From: JALYUS01 sp038231255
Lineage (GTDB): Bacteria; Chloroflexota; Chloroflexia; Thermomicrobiales; JALYUS01
NCBI GenBank assembly: GCA_038231255.1
Contig: JBBRLR010000009.1
Span: 1-64,000, forward strand
Direction: 5' to 3'
DNA: 64,000 bases
The translations under genes and the position numbers were made by a program. Within the stretch, counting starts at the first letter, position 1, and every line of letters begins with the position of its first letter. Of the stretch, positions 44,166 through 53,206 are shown piece by piece. The notes under the pieces are model-generated. The model did no database searches and had not been told where the DNA came from. It saw only the letters and a program-made list of their open reading frames with translations.

Positions 44166-45056
44166 CTACACCGTCGTTTCTCCCGGGACGGCGTTCGCCT
44201 CGGCCTTCTCAGTGGCTTGCTCCGTTTCCACGTTTGGTTTACCCGCGCCGTGCCCGTTCTTGCTCATCGCGAGGACTTCGAGCATCTTCGGATGAAGATG
44301 GCCGTTCGAGCCGACAATATCGTGGCCGTCCACCCGGAACGGATCGCCGTACGGATCGGAGATCGTGCCGCCGGCTTCCTGGATCATCAGCGCGCCCGCC
44401 GCCATGTCCCATGGTTGCAAGTTCAGTTCCCAGAAGCCGTCGAATCGCCCGGCGGCGACATAGCAGAGGTCGAGCGCGGCCGCGCCATCGCGGCGGGTCG
44501 CCTGCGTGCGAAGGACAAAGTTTCCCCAGTTAACGAGGTTGTTCGTCGGGCCATCGAGCCGATAGGGGAATCCGGTACACAGGAGTCCGCCAATCAAATC
44601 TGTCACACCGGAAACGGCAATCGGTGCGCCATTGAGCGTTGCGCCGCCGCCTTTGACGGCGACGAACAACTCGTTCATGTACGGCGCGAAAACGACGCCA
44701 ACGACGGGTTCGCCCGCGTACTCGACGGCGATGGAGACGCAGTAAAGCGGGTATTGGTGCGCGAAATTCGTCGTACCGTCCAGCGGGTCAACGATCCAGC
44801 GATAGGCGCCGTTGCCGCCGGTGCCCGTCCCTTCTTCGGCGAGGATGCGATGGTCGGGAAAGCGCCGCGTGATGGCATCAATGATGATCCGTTCGCTCTG
44901 CTTATCCGCCTCGGTGACGAGATCGCGCTTGCCCTCGCCTTTAAAGACGATCTCCCTCACCCCCCGTTCGGAGACCGCGCGGATCGCCGCGCCCGCCTCG
45001 CGCGCGGCGGCGATCGCGACATCGCGCATCTCGAACAACTCACTCGGTATAGGCAC
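44166..45056 (-). CDS. Inositol monophosphatase family protein
   Basis: A Mg-dependent sugar-phosphate phosphatase of 296 residues. The metal sites are present: the Glu in ILAEEGTGTGGN, the WIVDPLDGTTNFAHQYP motif, and the C-terminal WDMAAGALMIQEAGG. Members act on inositol 1-phosphate, histidinol phosphate or fructose bisphosphate. With PI-synthase-like and PimA-like genes elsewhere in the window, inositol is plausible. I use the GTG at 45056, which has AAGGAG five bases upstream; the frame reaches a TTG at 45107. The last 35 residues are an Ala/Glu-rich tail absent from typical members. Confidence 0.87.
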   Translation of the reverse strand: MPIPSELFEMRDVAIAAAREAGAAIRAVSERGVREIVFKGEGKRDLVTEADKQSERIIIDAITRRFPDHRILAEEGTGTGGNGAYRWIVDPLDGTTNFAHQYPLYCVSIAVEYAGEPVVGVVFAPYMNELFVAVKGGGATLNGAPIAVSGVTDLIGGLLCTGFPYRLDGPTNNLVNWGNFVLRTQATRRDGAAALDLCYVAAGRFDGFWELNLQPWDMAAGALMIQEAGGTISDPYGDPFRVDGHDIVGSNGHLHPKMLEVLAMSKNGHGAGKPNVETEQATEKAEANAVPGETTV

Positions 45057-45242
45057 GGGCACTCCTTCGTCTGCGACGATGCGCGGCGCGTATCGCCGCT
45101 CCGTCAAGTATACCCGATCAGTGTGGCTGCGCTCCGGGGAACCTAACCTCCGTCATGCCGCAGACGCCCGACTGTAATACAATGCCAAAACGCGGTCAGC
45201 GGATCGCCTGCCGCTATCGCCCCGACCGAGGAAAGAACAACG

Positions 45243-46775
45243 ATGCGCGTGGAACGGCGTGGCCGGTCACACATCACCCGACGCATAGCCATCGGCGGCA
45301 TTGCCCACGAAACCAATGTCTTTAGCGCCATCCCGACCGATTTCGAGCAATTCCGCCAGCGCGTCCTGATCGGCGGTCGCGATCTGCTTTCCGGATTCGC
45401 CGGGACACGCACCGTGATCGGCGGCTTTCTCGATGGCGTGACGGCGATTGGTGCGACGGCGATTCCGCTCCTGTATGCCTCCGCCACGCCCGGCGGGATC
45501 GTTACGCGGGCCGCATATGCCGAACTGCGCCAATCGCTGCTCGACGCGCTGCGTTCGACGGGCGCACTCGACGGTGTCCTGCTCGGGTTGCACGGCGCGA
45601 TGGTCAGTGAGGATGTGGCGGACGCGGAGGCGGACCTGCTGCGCGTGGTCCGAGCCATCATCGGCCCCGGCACGCCGATCATCGCGACGCTCGATTCGCA
45701 CGCGAATATCTCCCCCGCGATGGTGGAAACCGCCGACGCGCTGATCGCCTACACGACGTACCCCCATATTGACACCTACGAGCGCGGCTACGAAGCGACG
45801 CAGATGCTCCAGCGTCTCCTCGATGGATATACAACCATCGCGACTTCGCTCGCTTGCCCGCCGATGCTCGTGCCGCTGCCGCCGCAATGCACAACGGAGA
45901 CGACACCGATGTGGCAGGTACTGCGCGTCGCTGAGCGCGAGCGGCGACGACCCGGCGTGCTGAACATCAGCGTCGCGGGCGGTTTCCCATACAGCGATGT
46001 CCGGGATGCTGGACTGCGTGTGCTCGTTTCGACGGCCGGCGATCAATCGCTCGCGCGCGATGTCGCGCGGACAATTGCGGATGCGGCATGGCAGCGCCGC
46101 ACAGAGTTTACGCCCGCGCTCACGCCGATTGACGAGGCAATGCGGCAGGTGGCAGCGGCGCAACGATTTCCCGTCGTTCTTTCGGACAGCGGCGACAACC
46201 CCGGCGCCGGCGCGCCGTGCGACGGCACAACGCTCCTCGCCGCGCTCCTCGCCGCCCGCATGCGCGATGTCGTCGTCGGCGTGATCCGCGACCCGGAGAC
46301 CGTCGCACAAGCGATCGCGGCAGGCACGGGAACGGAGATCGCGGTGAGACTCGGCGGCAAGACTGACGATCAGCATGGCGCACCGGTGATCGCCGATGCC
46401 CGCGTCGTGCGCATCACGGACGGCGTCTTCACCAACACCGGCCCGATGGGCGTGGGCGGCCGAACTCGCATGGGTCGCACGGCGGTGCTCGATTGCGGTG
46501 GGATCGGCGTGATCGTCACCGAGCAGCGGGTCCAGGCGCTCGATCTGTCGCTCTTTCGCAGCGTCGGTATCGAGCCAACGGCCATGCGTGCGATCATCGT
46601 CAAGTCGAGCGTCCACTTCCGCGCCGCCTTCGCGCCGATTGCGGCACAGATTATTGACGTGGATACGCCGGGCATCAGCAGCCCGCACCTTGAGCGATTC
46701 TCCTTCCGGCAGGTGCGGCGTCCGATCTGGCCGCTCGACGAGGGCGCGACGTACCCCACAGGAGGCGTCGAGTGA
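45243..46775 (+). CDS. M81 family metallopeptidase-like protein (MlrC-like)
   Basis: MlrC completes microcystin breakdown in sphingomonads, but the family is broad and often linked to amidohydrolases. The 510-residue protein begins with RIAIGGIAHETNVFS (His/Glu of the metal site), has GLHGAMVSEDVADAEADLL, TLDSHANISP and YTTYPHIDTYERG, and the C-terminal domain with SDSGDNPGAGAPCDGT. All these are M81 hallmarks. GAGGAAAG precedes the ATG. Its stop overlaps the adenine deaminase start, so the natural substrate may be linked to purine salvage. Confidence 0.85.
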   Translation: MRVERRGRSHITRRIAIGGIAHETNVFSAIPTDFEQFRQRVLIGGRDLLSGFAGTRTVIGGFLDGVTAIGATAIPLLYASATPGGIVTRAAYAELRQSLLDALRSTGALDGVLLGLHGAMVSEDVADAEADLLRVVRAIIGPGTPIIATLDSHANISPAMVETADALIAYTTYPHIDTYERGYEATQMLQRLLDGYTTIATSLACPPMLVPLPPQCTTETTPMWQVLRVAERERRRPGVLNISVAGGFPYSDVRDAGLRVLVSTAGDQSLARDVARTIADAAWQRRTEFTPALTPIDEAMRQVAAAQRFPVVLSDSGDNPGAGAPCDGTTLLAALLAARMRDVVVGVIRDPETVAQAIAAGTGTEIAVRLGGKTDDQHGAPVIADARVVRITDGVFTNTGPMGVGGRTRMGRTAVLDCGGIGVIVTEQRVQALDLSLFRSVGIEPTAMRAIIVKSSVHFRAAFAPIAAQIIDVDTPGISSPHLERFSFRQVRRPIWPLDEGATYPTGGVE

Positions 46776-48484
46776 ATGGCAACCGCACCCACGAAACCAC
46801 GGAACGTGCGCGCCTTGTTGCCGTCGCGGCAAGGCGCGCCTCCGCTGATCTGATCCTCACCAACGCGCGGATCGTCAATGTGTACACAGGTGAGATCGAG
46901 GAAGGCAATGTCGCGATCTGCGACGGGCGAATCGCGGGCGTCGGGCCATACACCGACGGTCGGCAAACGGTTGATCTTGGCGGGCGGTATCTCGCGCCGG
47001 GTCTGATGGACGCGCATATCCATCTCGAATCGAGCCTGCTCTGGGTGACGGAATTCGCACGCGCCGTGATCCCGCACGGCACGAGCGCAACGATTTCCGA
47101 CCCGCACGAAATCGCCAATGTGCTCGGCCTCGTCGGCATGCGGGCGCTGATCGCCGGGACGCGCGGCCTGCCGATGTCATGCTTCTTCACGATGCCGTCA
47201 TGCGTGCCGGCCAGCCCGCGCGAAACGGCGGGAGCGACCTTCGGGCCGGACGAGGTTGCCGAGGGGCTGGCGATCCCGGAAGTGATCGGTCTCGGCGAAC
47301 TGATGGCCTACCCGCCCGCCATCGGCGGCGTCCCGGATGTCCTCGCCCGTGCGGTCGCCGCCGAGGAAGCGCACCGCCCGGTTGACGGCCATGCGCCCGG
47401 CGTGCGCGGCACGGATTTGCAGGCGTACATCGCCGCAGGCCCGCGCTCCGATCACGAGTCGGTGACGCTCGACGAGGCGGCGGAAAAGTTGCGGCGCGGC
47501 ATGTCGGTCATGATCCGGGAAGGCTCAACCGAGCACAATCTCGACGCGCTCCTGCCGCTTGTGACCGACCGGACGTGGCCGTGCATCATGTTCTGCTCCG
47601 ATGACCGGGAATGCTCGACGCTCGTCGCGGACGGCCACATGGACGAAACGCTCCGCCGCGCCGTCCGGGGCGGCCTCGACCCGATCCGCGCCCTGCAACT
47701 TTGCACGATCAATACGGCGCGGTACTGGAACCTCCGGGATCGCGGCGGGATCGCACCGGGGATGCGCGCCGATGTCGTCGTATTCGAAGACCTCGCGGCG
47801 TTCCGCGTCCTGCAAACGTACCAAGCGGGGATATGCGTCGCGGAAGACGGCGTACCGCTCTTCGAGAGCGCGAGCGCGATCCCCGATGTGCTGCGACGGA
47901 CGGTGCACCTCGGTACGTTCGGCGTCGCGCGGCTCGGCCTGCGGTCGGACGGTGGCCCGATGGACGCCGTCGGCATCGTTCCCGGCCAAATCGTCACCGA
48001 ACATTTGCGGGTCACGCCGCGCGTCACCGATGGCTACGTCGAAGCCGATCCCGACCGCGACATTCTCAAACTCGCCTGTATCGAGCGGCACCGCGCGACG
48101 GGCAATGTCGGTGTCGGCCTCGTCGCCGGTCTGGGTCTGCGGGCGGGGGCGATTGCCTCGTCCGTCGCGCACGATGCGCACAATATCATCGTCGCGGGGG
48201 CGAATGACGACGATATGGCCCGCGCCGTCCGGGCGGTCGAAGCGATGGACGGCGGCCTCGCACTCGTTGTTGACGGCGTCATTTGTGGCAAAATGCCGCT
48301 GCCGATTGCCGGCCTGCTCTCCGATCGGCCGGCGCGCGTCGTCGCGGAAGAACTTGAGCGCCTCTCAGCACAAGTACGCGCGCTCGGCTCCCCGCTCCCC
48401 GCCCCCTTCGCGACGCTCTCGTTTCTCGCGCTCTCCGTGATTCCATCCGCCCGCGTCACCGATCAGGGCTTTATTGCGCTCTGA
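46772..48484 (+). CDS. ade: Adenine deaminase
   Basis: The enzyme converts adenine to hypoxanthine. The 570-residue protein has the Ade signatures: LILTNARIVNVYTGEIEEGN, GLMDAHIHLESSLLW (metal HxH), SDPHEIANVLG, then GHAPGVRG and CSDDREC. It ends with the Ade C-terminal domain (NIIVAGANDDDMARAV). The GTG start has a perfect GGAGG seven bases upstream and overlaps the M81 stop as GTGA. It converges on the helicase group. Confidence 0.93.
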   Translation: MNGNRTHETTERARLVAVAARRASADLILTNARIVNVYTGEIEEGNVAICDGRIAGVGPYTDGRQTVDLGGRYLAPGLMDAHIHLESSLLWVTEFARAVIPHGTSATISDPHEIANVLGLVGMRALIAGTRGLPMSCFFTMPSCVPASPRETAGATFGPDEVAEGLAIPEVIGLGELMAYPPAIGGVPDVLARAVAAEEAHRPVDGHAPGVRGTDLQAYIAAGPRSDHESVTLDEAAEKLRRGMSVMIREGSTEHNLDALLPLVTDRTWPCIMFCSDDRECSTLVADGHMDETLRRAVRGGLDPIRALQLCTINTARYWNLRDRGGIAPGMRADVVVFEDLAAFRVLQTYQAGICVAEDGVPLFESASAIPDVLRRTVHLGTFGVARLGLRSDGGPMDAVGIVPGQIVTEHLRVTPRVTDGYVEADPDRDILKLACIERHRATGNVGVGLVAGLGLRAGAIASSVAHDAHNIIVAGANDDDMARAVRAVEAMDGGLALVVDGVICGKMPLPIAGLLSDRPARVVAEELERLSAQVRALGSPLPAPFATLSFLALSVIPSARVTDQGFIAL

Positions 48485-48506
48485 ATGAAGATCGGTAGCA
48501 TTGGCG

Positions 48507-48671
48507 TCAGCGGTCGTCCAGGCCACCGATGCGGCGACGCCGGATTGCCTTCTGCTGGCGCCGCCGCGCTCGCCGATCTATTTTGAGCGCCCACCGGCTG
48601 ACGATGACCGCGAGCAACGCGGCGACAAGCAGACCAACAATCAACACGGTCACACCGACCTGCACGGACAC
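48507..48671 (-). CDS. Small single-pass membrane peptide (54 residues) coupled to helicase gene
   Basis: From a GTG that shares one base with the helicase stop (TAGTG), a 54-residue frame runs to TGA. AAGGAG lies inside the end of the helicase gene, eight bases upstream. The product has a short N-terminus, one hydrophobic helix (VTVLIVGLLVAALLAVIVS) and a very basic tail (DRRARRRQQKAIRRRR, ending GGLDDR). The positive-inside rule places the tail in the cytoplasm. The small size, strong ribosome site and clear membrane character argue for a real gene. The function is unknown. Confidence 0.6.
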   Translation of the reverse strand: MSVQVGVTVLIVGLLVAALLAVIVSRWALKIDRRARRRQQKAIRRRRIGGLDDR

Positions 48672-51661
48672 TATGAAGCTCCTTCAAATGACGGCTCCGT
48701 GCTACCGGGGATCGGCACTGCGGCAACGGGCATGATGCCGATGGTGTACGACTGCTCGACGATGCCGCGCCGCACCCGCCGCTCCGCTTGTGCCAACCGC
48801 TCGATGAGTGGGCTGTCCGGGCGCACCGTTTGGAGCATCGTTCGCACCTGGTGCATACTATCGAGCGATTTGTTGAACGCCAGCACGACATCGCCCTCGC
48901 TGAGACCGACTTTCTCGACGACGCGCTCCATTACCGCTCCTCTACACCACGCCCGTAGCGCACCGTAAAAGAGCGGGTGATACCCCGTCGTGATCGCAAG
49001 CCCCGCGCGGCGCTCCGCAACGAGGATGCCGTGCGTCAAGTCGTCCAAACGCTCGCGCACGATCGTCAGGTGGCGCGGCAACTCGAAGGTATTCTCGAAG
49101 CGTGCGTCGCGGTCGTACGCGAACCACGAGAAGACTTCCGCCACATCCTCCGGCGCCAGTTCGTCGAGCCAGCCGCGATCAACGAGTTCCGCGATTACCA
49201 GCCCGTTGTTGTCGAAAATATCCGCCAGCACGTCCGCTTTGGGCGTCGTGTAACCGCGATGCAGGTAGCCGAACTGGTGCAGCACGGCGGCGACACCACG
49301 AATCAGGTTGCGCGTCTGCGCGTCATCCGCCTGCGACTCCTGTGCGGCGCGATCGGCGAGTATTTGACGCTCTCGCGTCAGTCGTTCGAGCACGCCGAGG
49401 TTGCGCCGGTGCTCATCGCGGACGGGGCACGCCTCGCAGATATGCGCTCGCTGCTGCTCGGTCAGGCGCTGCACCATCTCGTGCGCCGTATGCGTCGTGT
49501 CGCGGGCCGCCTCCAGGTCTTCGCGCTGGACGAGGCGGCGGGCTGCACGGTACTCCAACAGCCACGCGTCCAGATCGGGAAGACCGATCGCCGCGACTTC
49601 CGCCCGTAGCGCCTTCCACGCGCTCGGCGTCAACACACTTGCCACATCCTCGGCATTTTCCGGCAGTGCGACCAGCGATTTCGGTGGCACGATCGCCGTG
49701 TCGGGCGACGGCAAATGGTCAATCTGCCGGTATTCGCCGACGACCGCGACCGACAGTGGCGCGTCCGCGTCGGCCAGCCCAAACAGGAAGCGGCCAATCG
49801 CCGCATGTGTCGCGTCGGCTGGCTTGCCAAGATATGCTCCCCACCCCTTGTCGCGCACATGGATCATCGCGCCGACCGGGAGGGTACGGAAGACCTGCCG
49901 CAGGACGTGTCGCGTCGGCTCCTTCCACGGTCGGTCATCCGTCATCATCAGGACGCGCGTCTCATCCTCCCGCGCGCGGCGTTCCTGCGTCTCGGCGAGT
50001 TTGATGCCGCGTCCGAGCGCTCGATGTTCTTCGAGCAGATCGTCGCCACCCTCGTAGCCGAGCAGGCAGCCCTTCGAGACATTGGCGATCCGCTCTTCGA
50101 GCGCCATCAGGTCCATCTCGGTGTCGCGCACGCGGCGGTTCGTTTGATAGTGCAGCAGGCTTTGGCTCAGGAGTTGGCGCACGCGCTCACCCGCCGGGGG
50201 GTCCCAGAGGTTCAGGACCGTGTTGTAGCGCACCGCAAACCCGCTGCGCACCGGATGGAGTGGGCCGGTCGCGATCCGCAGCATCTCCGCGAACGAGACG
50301 CGCGGGCTGTAGGGCGCGACGACATGGCCGAGCGCGTCCATCCCCCGGCGACCGGCCCGCCCGGACATTTGCTGGAATTCGTTCGGGATCAAGGGGCGGC
50401 GGCGGCGACCATCCCACTTGCTGAGGCGGCCGATCACGCAGGTCCGCGCCGGCATATTGACGCCGAGCGCCAGCGTGTCCGTCGCATACACGACGCCGAT
50501 GAGGCCGGCGGTGAAGAGCGTTTCGATCAACTGCTTGAGGATCGGCAGCAACCCCGCATGATGGCAGCCGATGCCGCGCCGCGCCAGCCGGACGATCTGC
50601 TCCACCTGCGCCAGTCGCCGGTCCTCATCGGCGAGCAGTCGCAGATGCGCCTCGATAATCGCCTCAATCGCGGTCGCCTTCTCGCCGGTCGCGAAGTCCA
50701 CGCCCGCCGCCGTCGCGTGCTGCGCCCACGCTTCGCAATCCTTGCGACTAAATTGGAAGTAAATCGCGGGCAACATCTCCTGCCGCTGCAAAGCGAGGAC
50801 GATCTCGGTCGGAGTCGGTTCGTCGCGCTCCTGCGGCATGTCGAGCGCGTCCTCCTCCCACGACTGGCCGCGATAGGTGCGGCGAGACTCGCCGCCGATG
50901 TCCGGGAAATCTGCCACTTGCCGCCCGGTGCGGTCAATGACGAGATGCAGCGTACCGTCGAGAAAATAATAGAGCGCGAGCGGGACGGCGCGCTCGTCGT
51001 GTGTAATCAGTTGGATCGGTCGGTGCGTCCGACCGATCCAGGCGGCGATTTCCTGCGCATTCGAGACGGTTGCGGAGAGACACACGAGTTGGATATGTTC
51101 CGGGCAAAGGATGATCGCTTCTTCCCACGTCGTGCCACGTTCCGGATCGGCGAGGAAGTGAATCTCGTCGAAGATGATCGCATCTACCGTGTCCATCTCC
51201 CATGGGGCCTGGATCAGCATGTTCCGCACGACCTCGGTCGTCATCACGAGGATCGGCGCGCGGGGATTGACCGTCACATCGCCTGTGAGCAGCCCAACGT
51301 CATCGCCGTACCGCGCGCGGAGGTCGCGAAATTTCTGATTGGAGAGCGCCTTGATCGGCGTCGTGTACATCACGCGCGCCTGCCGGACGAACGCGGCATG
51401 GACGGCATACTCCGCGACGACGGTCTTGCCCGTCCCGGTCGGCGCGGCGACCATCACGGACTCGCCGCGCTCGAGCAGATGGATCGCTTCTTCCTGAAAT
51501 GGGTCGAGAGAAAACGGATAAAGCGCGTCGAATGAGGAACGGGCTATGCCGACCTTTTCGCGCGGGCCAGGCAACCCCGTAACTACATCGGCTATCGCAC
51601 GGGCGGCCTGTGGGGAAGGTTCGGATTGTGGCGATAACTCCGTCAAATTGGCTTCACTCAC
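48671..51661 (-). CDS. Superfamily II DEAD/DEAH RNA helicase, Ski2/Mtr4-like, with DSHCT-like C-terminus
   Basis: The protein is about 996 residues. Motif I is AAPTGTGKTVVAEYA, motif Ia TTPIKALSNQK, motif II IIFDEIHFLADPERG (DEIH) and motif III LSATVSNAQEI. The C domain has GVNMPARTCVIG and QMSGRAGRRGMDALG. A long C-terminal part with DELAPEDVAEVFSWFAYD and four cysteines near RAHICEACPVRDEH resembles the DSHCT region of Ski2-like helicases of Actinobacteria and Chloroflexota. It probably remodels RNA for decay. The start is uncertain: I use a GTG at 51661, and no good ribosome site is seen there or at upstream alternatives. Confidence 0.87.
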   Translation of the reverse strand: MSEANLTELSPQSEPSPQAARAIADVVTGLPGPREKVGIARSSFDALYPFSLDPFQEEAIHLLERGESVMVAAPTGTGKTVVAEYAVHAAFVRQARVMYTTPIKALSNQKFRDLRARYGDDVGLLTGDVTVNPRAPILVMTTEVVRNMLIQAPWEMDTVDAIIFDEIHFLADPERGTTWEEAIILCPEHIQLVCLSATVSNAQEIAAWIGRTHRPIQLITHDERAVPLALYYFLDGTLHLVIDRTGRQVADFPDIGGESRRTYRGQSWEEDALDMPQERDEPTPTEIVLALQRQEMLPAIYFQFSRKDCEAWAQHATAAGVDFATGEKATAIEAIIEAHLRLLADEDRRLAQVEQIVRLARRGIGCHHAGLLPILKQLIETLFTAGLIGVVYATDTLALGVNMPARTCVIGRLSKWDGRRRRPLIPNEFQQMSGRAGRRGMDALGHVVAPYSPRVSFAEMLRIATGPLHPVRSGFAVRYNTVLNLWDPPAGERVRQLLSQSLLHYQTNRRVRDTEMDLMALEERIANVSKGCLLGYEGGDDLLEEHRALGRGIKLAETQERRAREDETRVLMMTDDRPWKEPTRHVLRQVFRTLPVGAMIHVRDKGWGAYLGKPADATHAAIGRFLFGLADADAPLSVAVVGEYRQIDHLPSPDTAIVPPKSLVALPENAEDVASVLTPSAWKALRAEVAAIGLPDLDAWLLEYRAARRLVQREDLEAARDTTHTAHEMVQRLTEQQRAHICEACPVRDEHRRNLGVLERLTRERQILADRAAQESQADDAQTRNLIRGVAAVLHQFGYLHRGYTTPKADVLADIFDNNGLVIAELVDRGWLDELAPEDVAEVFSWFAYDRDARFENTFELPRHLTIVRERLDDLTHGILVAERRAGLAITTGYHPLFYGALRAWCRGAVMERVVEKVGLSEGDVVLAFNKSLDSMHQVRTMLQTVRPDSPLIERLAQAERRVRRGIVEQSYTIGIMPVAAVPIPGSTEPSFEGAS

Positions 51662-51787
51662 GTCCGTATCTGCATAACCTTCGCGGTGTATCCGCCATCG
51701 CAAAGTGTAACACATGCAGAATGCGTGCCCCAATATGCGCTACAATCGCGGCACTACTGGACTTCAGGCAGGGAGAAGGCGCGCATC

Positions 51788-52984
51788 ATGACGACAACCG
51801 CGATGGGAACACCGGAGGTGCCACCGTCGAGCGACGTGGTTGTGATTGGTGGCGGGTTCATCGGCTGCTCTATCGCGTACCAACTCGCGCGGCGCGGTGT
51901 CACCGTCGCGCTGGTCGAACAGGAGCACATCGCGTGGGGCGCATCGGGCCGCAACGCGGGGCAGATCAGCCCGGCGGCGGGCTACACCGACGCCTTCCTA
52001 CCATTCACGGTGGCAAACTTCGCGATGCTGCGCACGATGGAAGAGGAACTGGACGCCGATTTCCAGTTCCGCCTCAGCGGCGGCATGGAGATCGTCACGG
52101 AACCGGGGGCGGTCGCTGATCTGGCGGAAAGCGCCTTGGCGCTCCGGCAGGCGGGCTGGCACGCCGATCTGCTCGATGGCGACGCGGCGCGCAGCCTCGT
52201 CCCCGCCCTCGGCCCGCGCGTCCTCGCTGCGCGGTATGTCGTGGAAAGCGGGCATCTGATGCCGATGCAGTTGGCCTACGCGTTCGCACGCGCGTCGGTT
52301 CGGCACGGCGCGCGCATCTGCACCGAAACAACAGTCACGGGCATCACCACCGACATACGGGGCGTCAGCGGCGTTTACACGACTCGCGGGACGATCGCGA
52401 CGCGCGTCGTCGTCAATGCGACGAACGGTTGGGCGGCAGAAATCGCCGCGATGGTTGGCCTTTCGCTGCCGATCCAGCCGCAGCGCGGGCAGATTCTCGT
52501 CACTGCGCCCGTGCCGCCGCTGCTGCCGATGACGTTCGGCTATTGGGCGGAAACCGCAGTACATTACTGGCGGCAGACGCCGCATGGCCAGATCGTAATG
52601 GGTGGTGGGCGCGCGTACGACCGGCCAGGGATCGGCTCGTATAGCCGTCAGAACTCGCATGACATCCTGCGCCGCTTCCCGGCGCATGTGGCCGACACGA
52701 TGCCCGCGCTCGCCGCCCTGCCCGTCGTCCGCACCTGGGCAGGGACGATGGGTTTCACGCCGGACTACGGCCCGCTCATCGGCCTCTGCACGACGGTGCC
52801 GGGCTTCTTTGTTGCCGCTGGTTTTAATGGCAATGGCACGCCGTGGAGCTGTATTGCGGGCTTGGTCGTCGCGCAGATGATTTGCGACGAACCGAGCAAT
52901 CTGCCAGTGGAGCGCATCGCGCCGGACCGCTTTTGGGAGGAAACCTCACCCCCCAGCCCGCTCTCTATTGGTTGTCAGCAATAG
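51788..52984 (+). CDS. FAD-dependent oxidoreductase (D-amino acid / glycine oxidase family)
   Basis: A 398-residue DAO-fold flavoenzyme. The FAD loop is VVVIGGGFIGCSIAYQLARR at about residues 17-36, with VEQEHIAWGASGRNAGQIS and the C-terminal GFTPDYGPLIG and GFNGNGTPW. Relatives oxidise amino acids, sarcosine or amines. The substrate is unknown. GGGAGAAGG precedes the ATG. The final residues after FWEET (SPPSPLSIGCQQ) are encoded by the family 2 repeat that follows, so the original stop was probably replaced. Confidence 0.85.
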   Translation: MTTTAMGTPEVPPSSDVVVIGGGFIGCSIAYQLARRGVTVALVEQEHIAWGASGRNAGQISPAAGYTDAFLPFTVANFAMLRTMEEELDADFQFRLSGGMEIVTEPGAVADLAESALALRQAGWHADLLDGDAARSLVPALGPRVLAARYVVESGHLMPMQLAYAFARASVRHGARICTETTVTGITTDIRGVSGVYTTRGTIATRVVVNATNGWAAEIAAMVGLSLPIQPQRGQILVTAPVPPLLPMTFGYWAETAVHYWRQTPHGQIVMGGGRAYDRPGIGSYSRQNSHDILRRFPAHVADTMPALAALPVVRTWAGTMGFTPDYGPLIGLCTTVPGFFVAAGFNGNGTPWSCIAGLVVAQMICDEPSNLPVERIAPDRFWEETSPPSPLSIGCQQ

Positions 52985-53128
52985 AGAGGGGGAGCAACAC
53001 GGGGAGGGATGGGGCGGCTGCGGGGCGCTGACAAAATGCCACGACACTCCCAGCGAATCCCCTCCCCTCACTATTGCTGACAAGCAATGGAGAGCAGGTA
53101 CCCTCTGGGAAGTGGGGGTGAGGTTCTT
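52943..53128. repeat. Long inverted repeat, family 2, between oxidoreductase and prfB
   Basis: AACCTCACCCCC at the left is mirrored by GGGGGTGAGGTTC at the right, 186 bases in all. Inside, CTCTCTATTG, TTGTCAGCAATAGAGAG and CACTATTGCTGACAAGCAATGG form nested pairings. The left arm codes for the end of the oxidoreductase; the right arm ends 16 bases before the prfB -10 element. Confidence 0.75.
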
Positions 53129-53143
53129 TATCCCTACGGTTTG

Positions 53144-53152
53144 CTATACTAC
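53144..53152 (+). promoter_or_regulatory. Extended -10 promoter of prfB
   Basis: TGCTATACT combines a consensus-like -10 (TATACT, 53147-53152) with the upstream TG of extended -10 promoters. No good -35 is seen; that position falls at the repeat edge. It predicts a leader of about 48 bases. Confidence 0.5.
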
Positions 53153-53206
53153 ATGCAGGAATCGCGACGGCGCATCACGCGCCACTGAACAAACTGGGGA
53201 AGGCCA

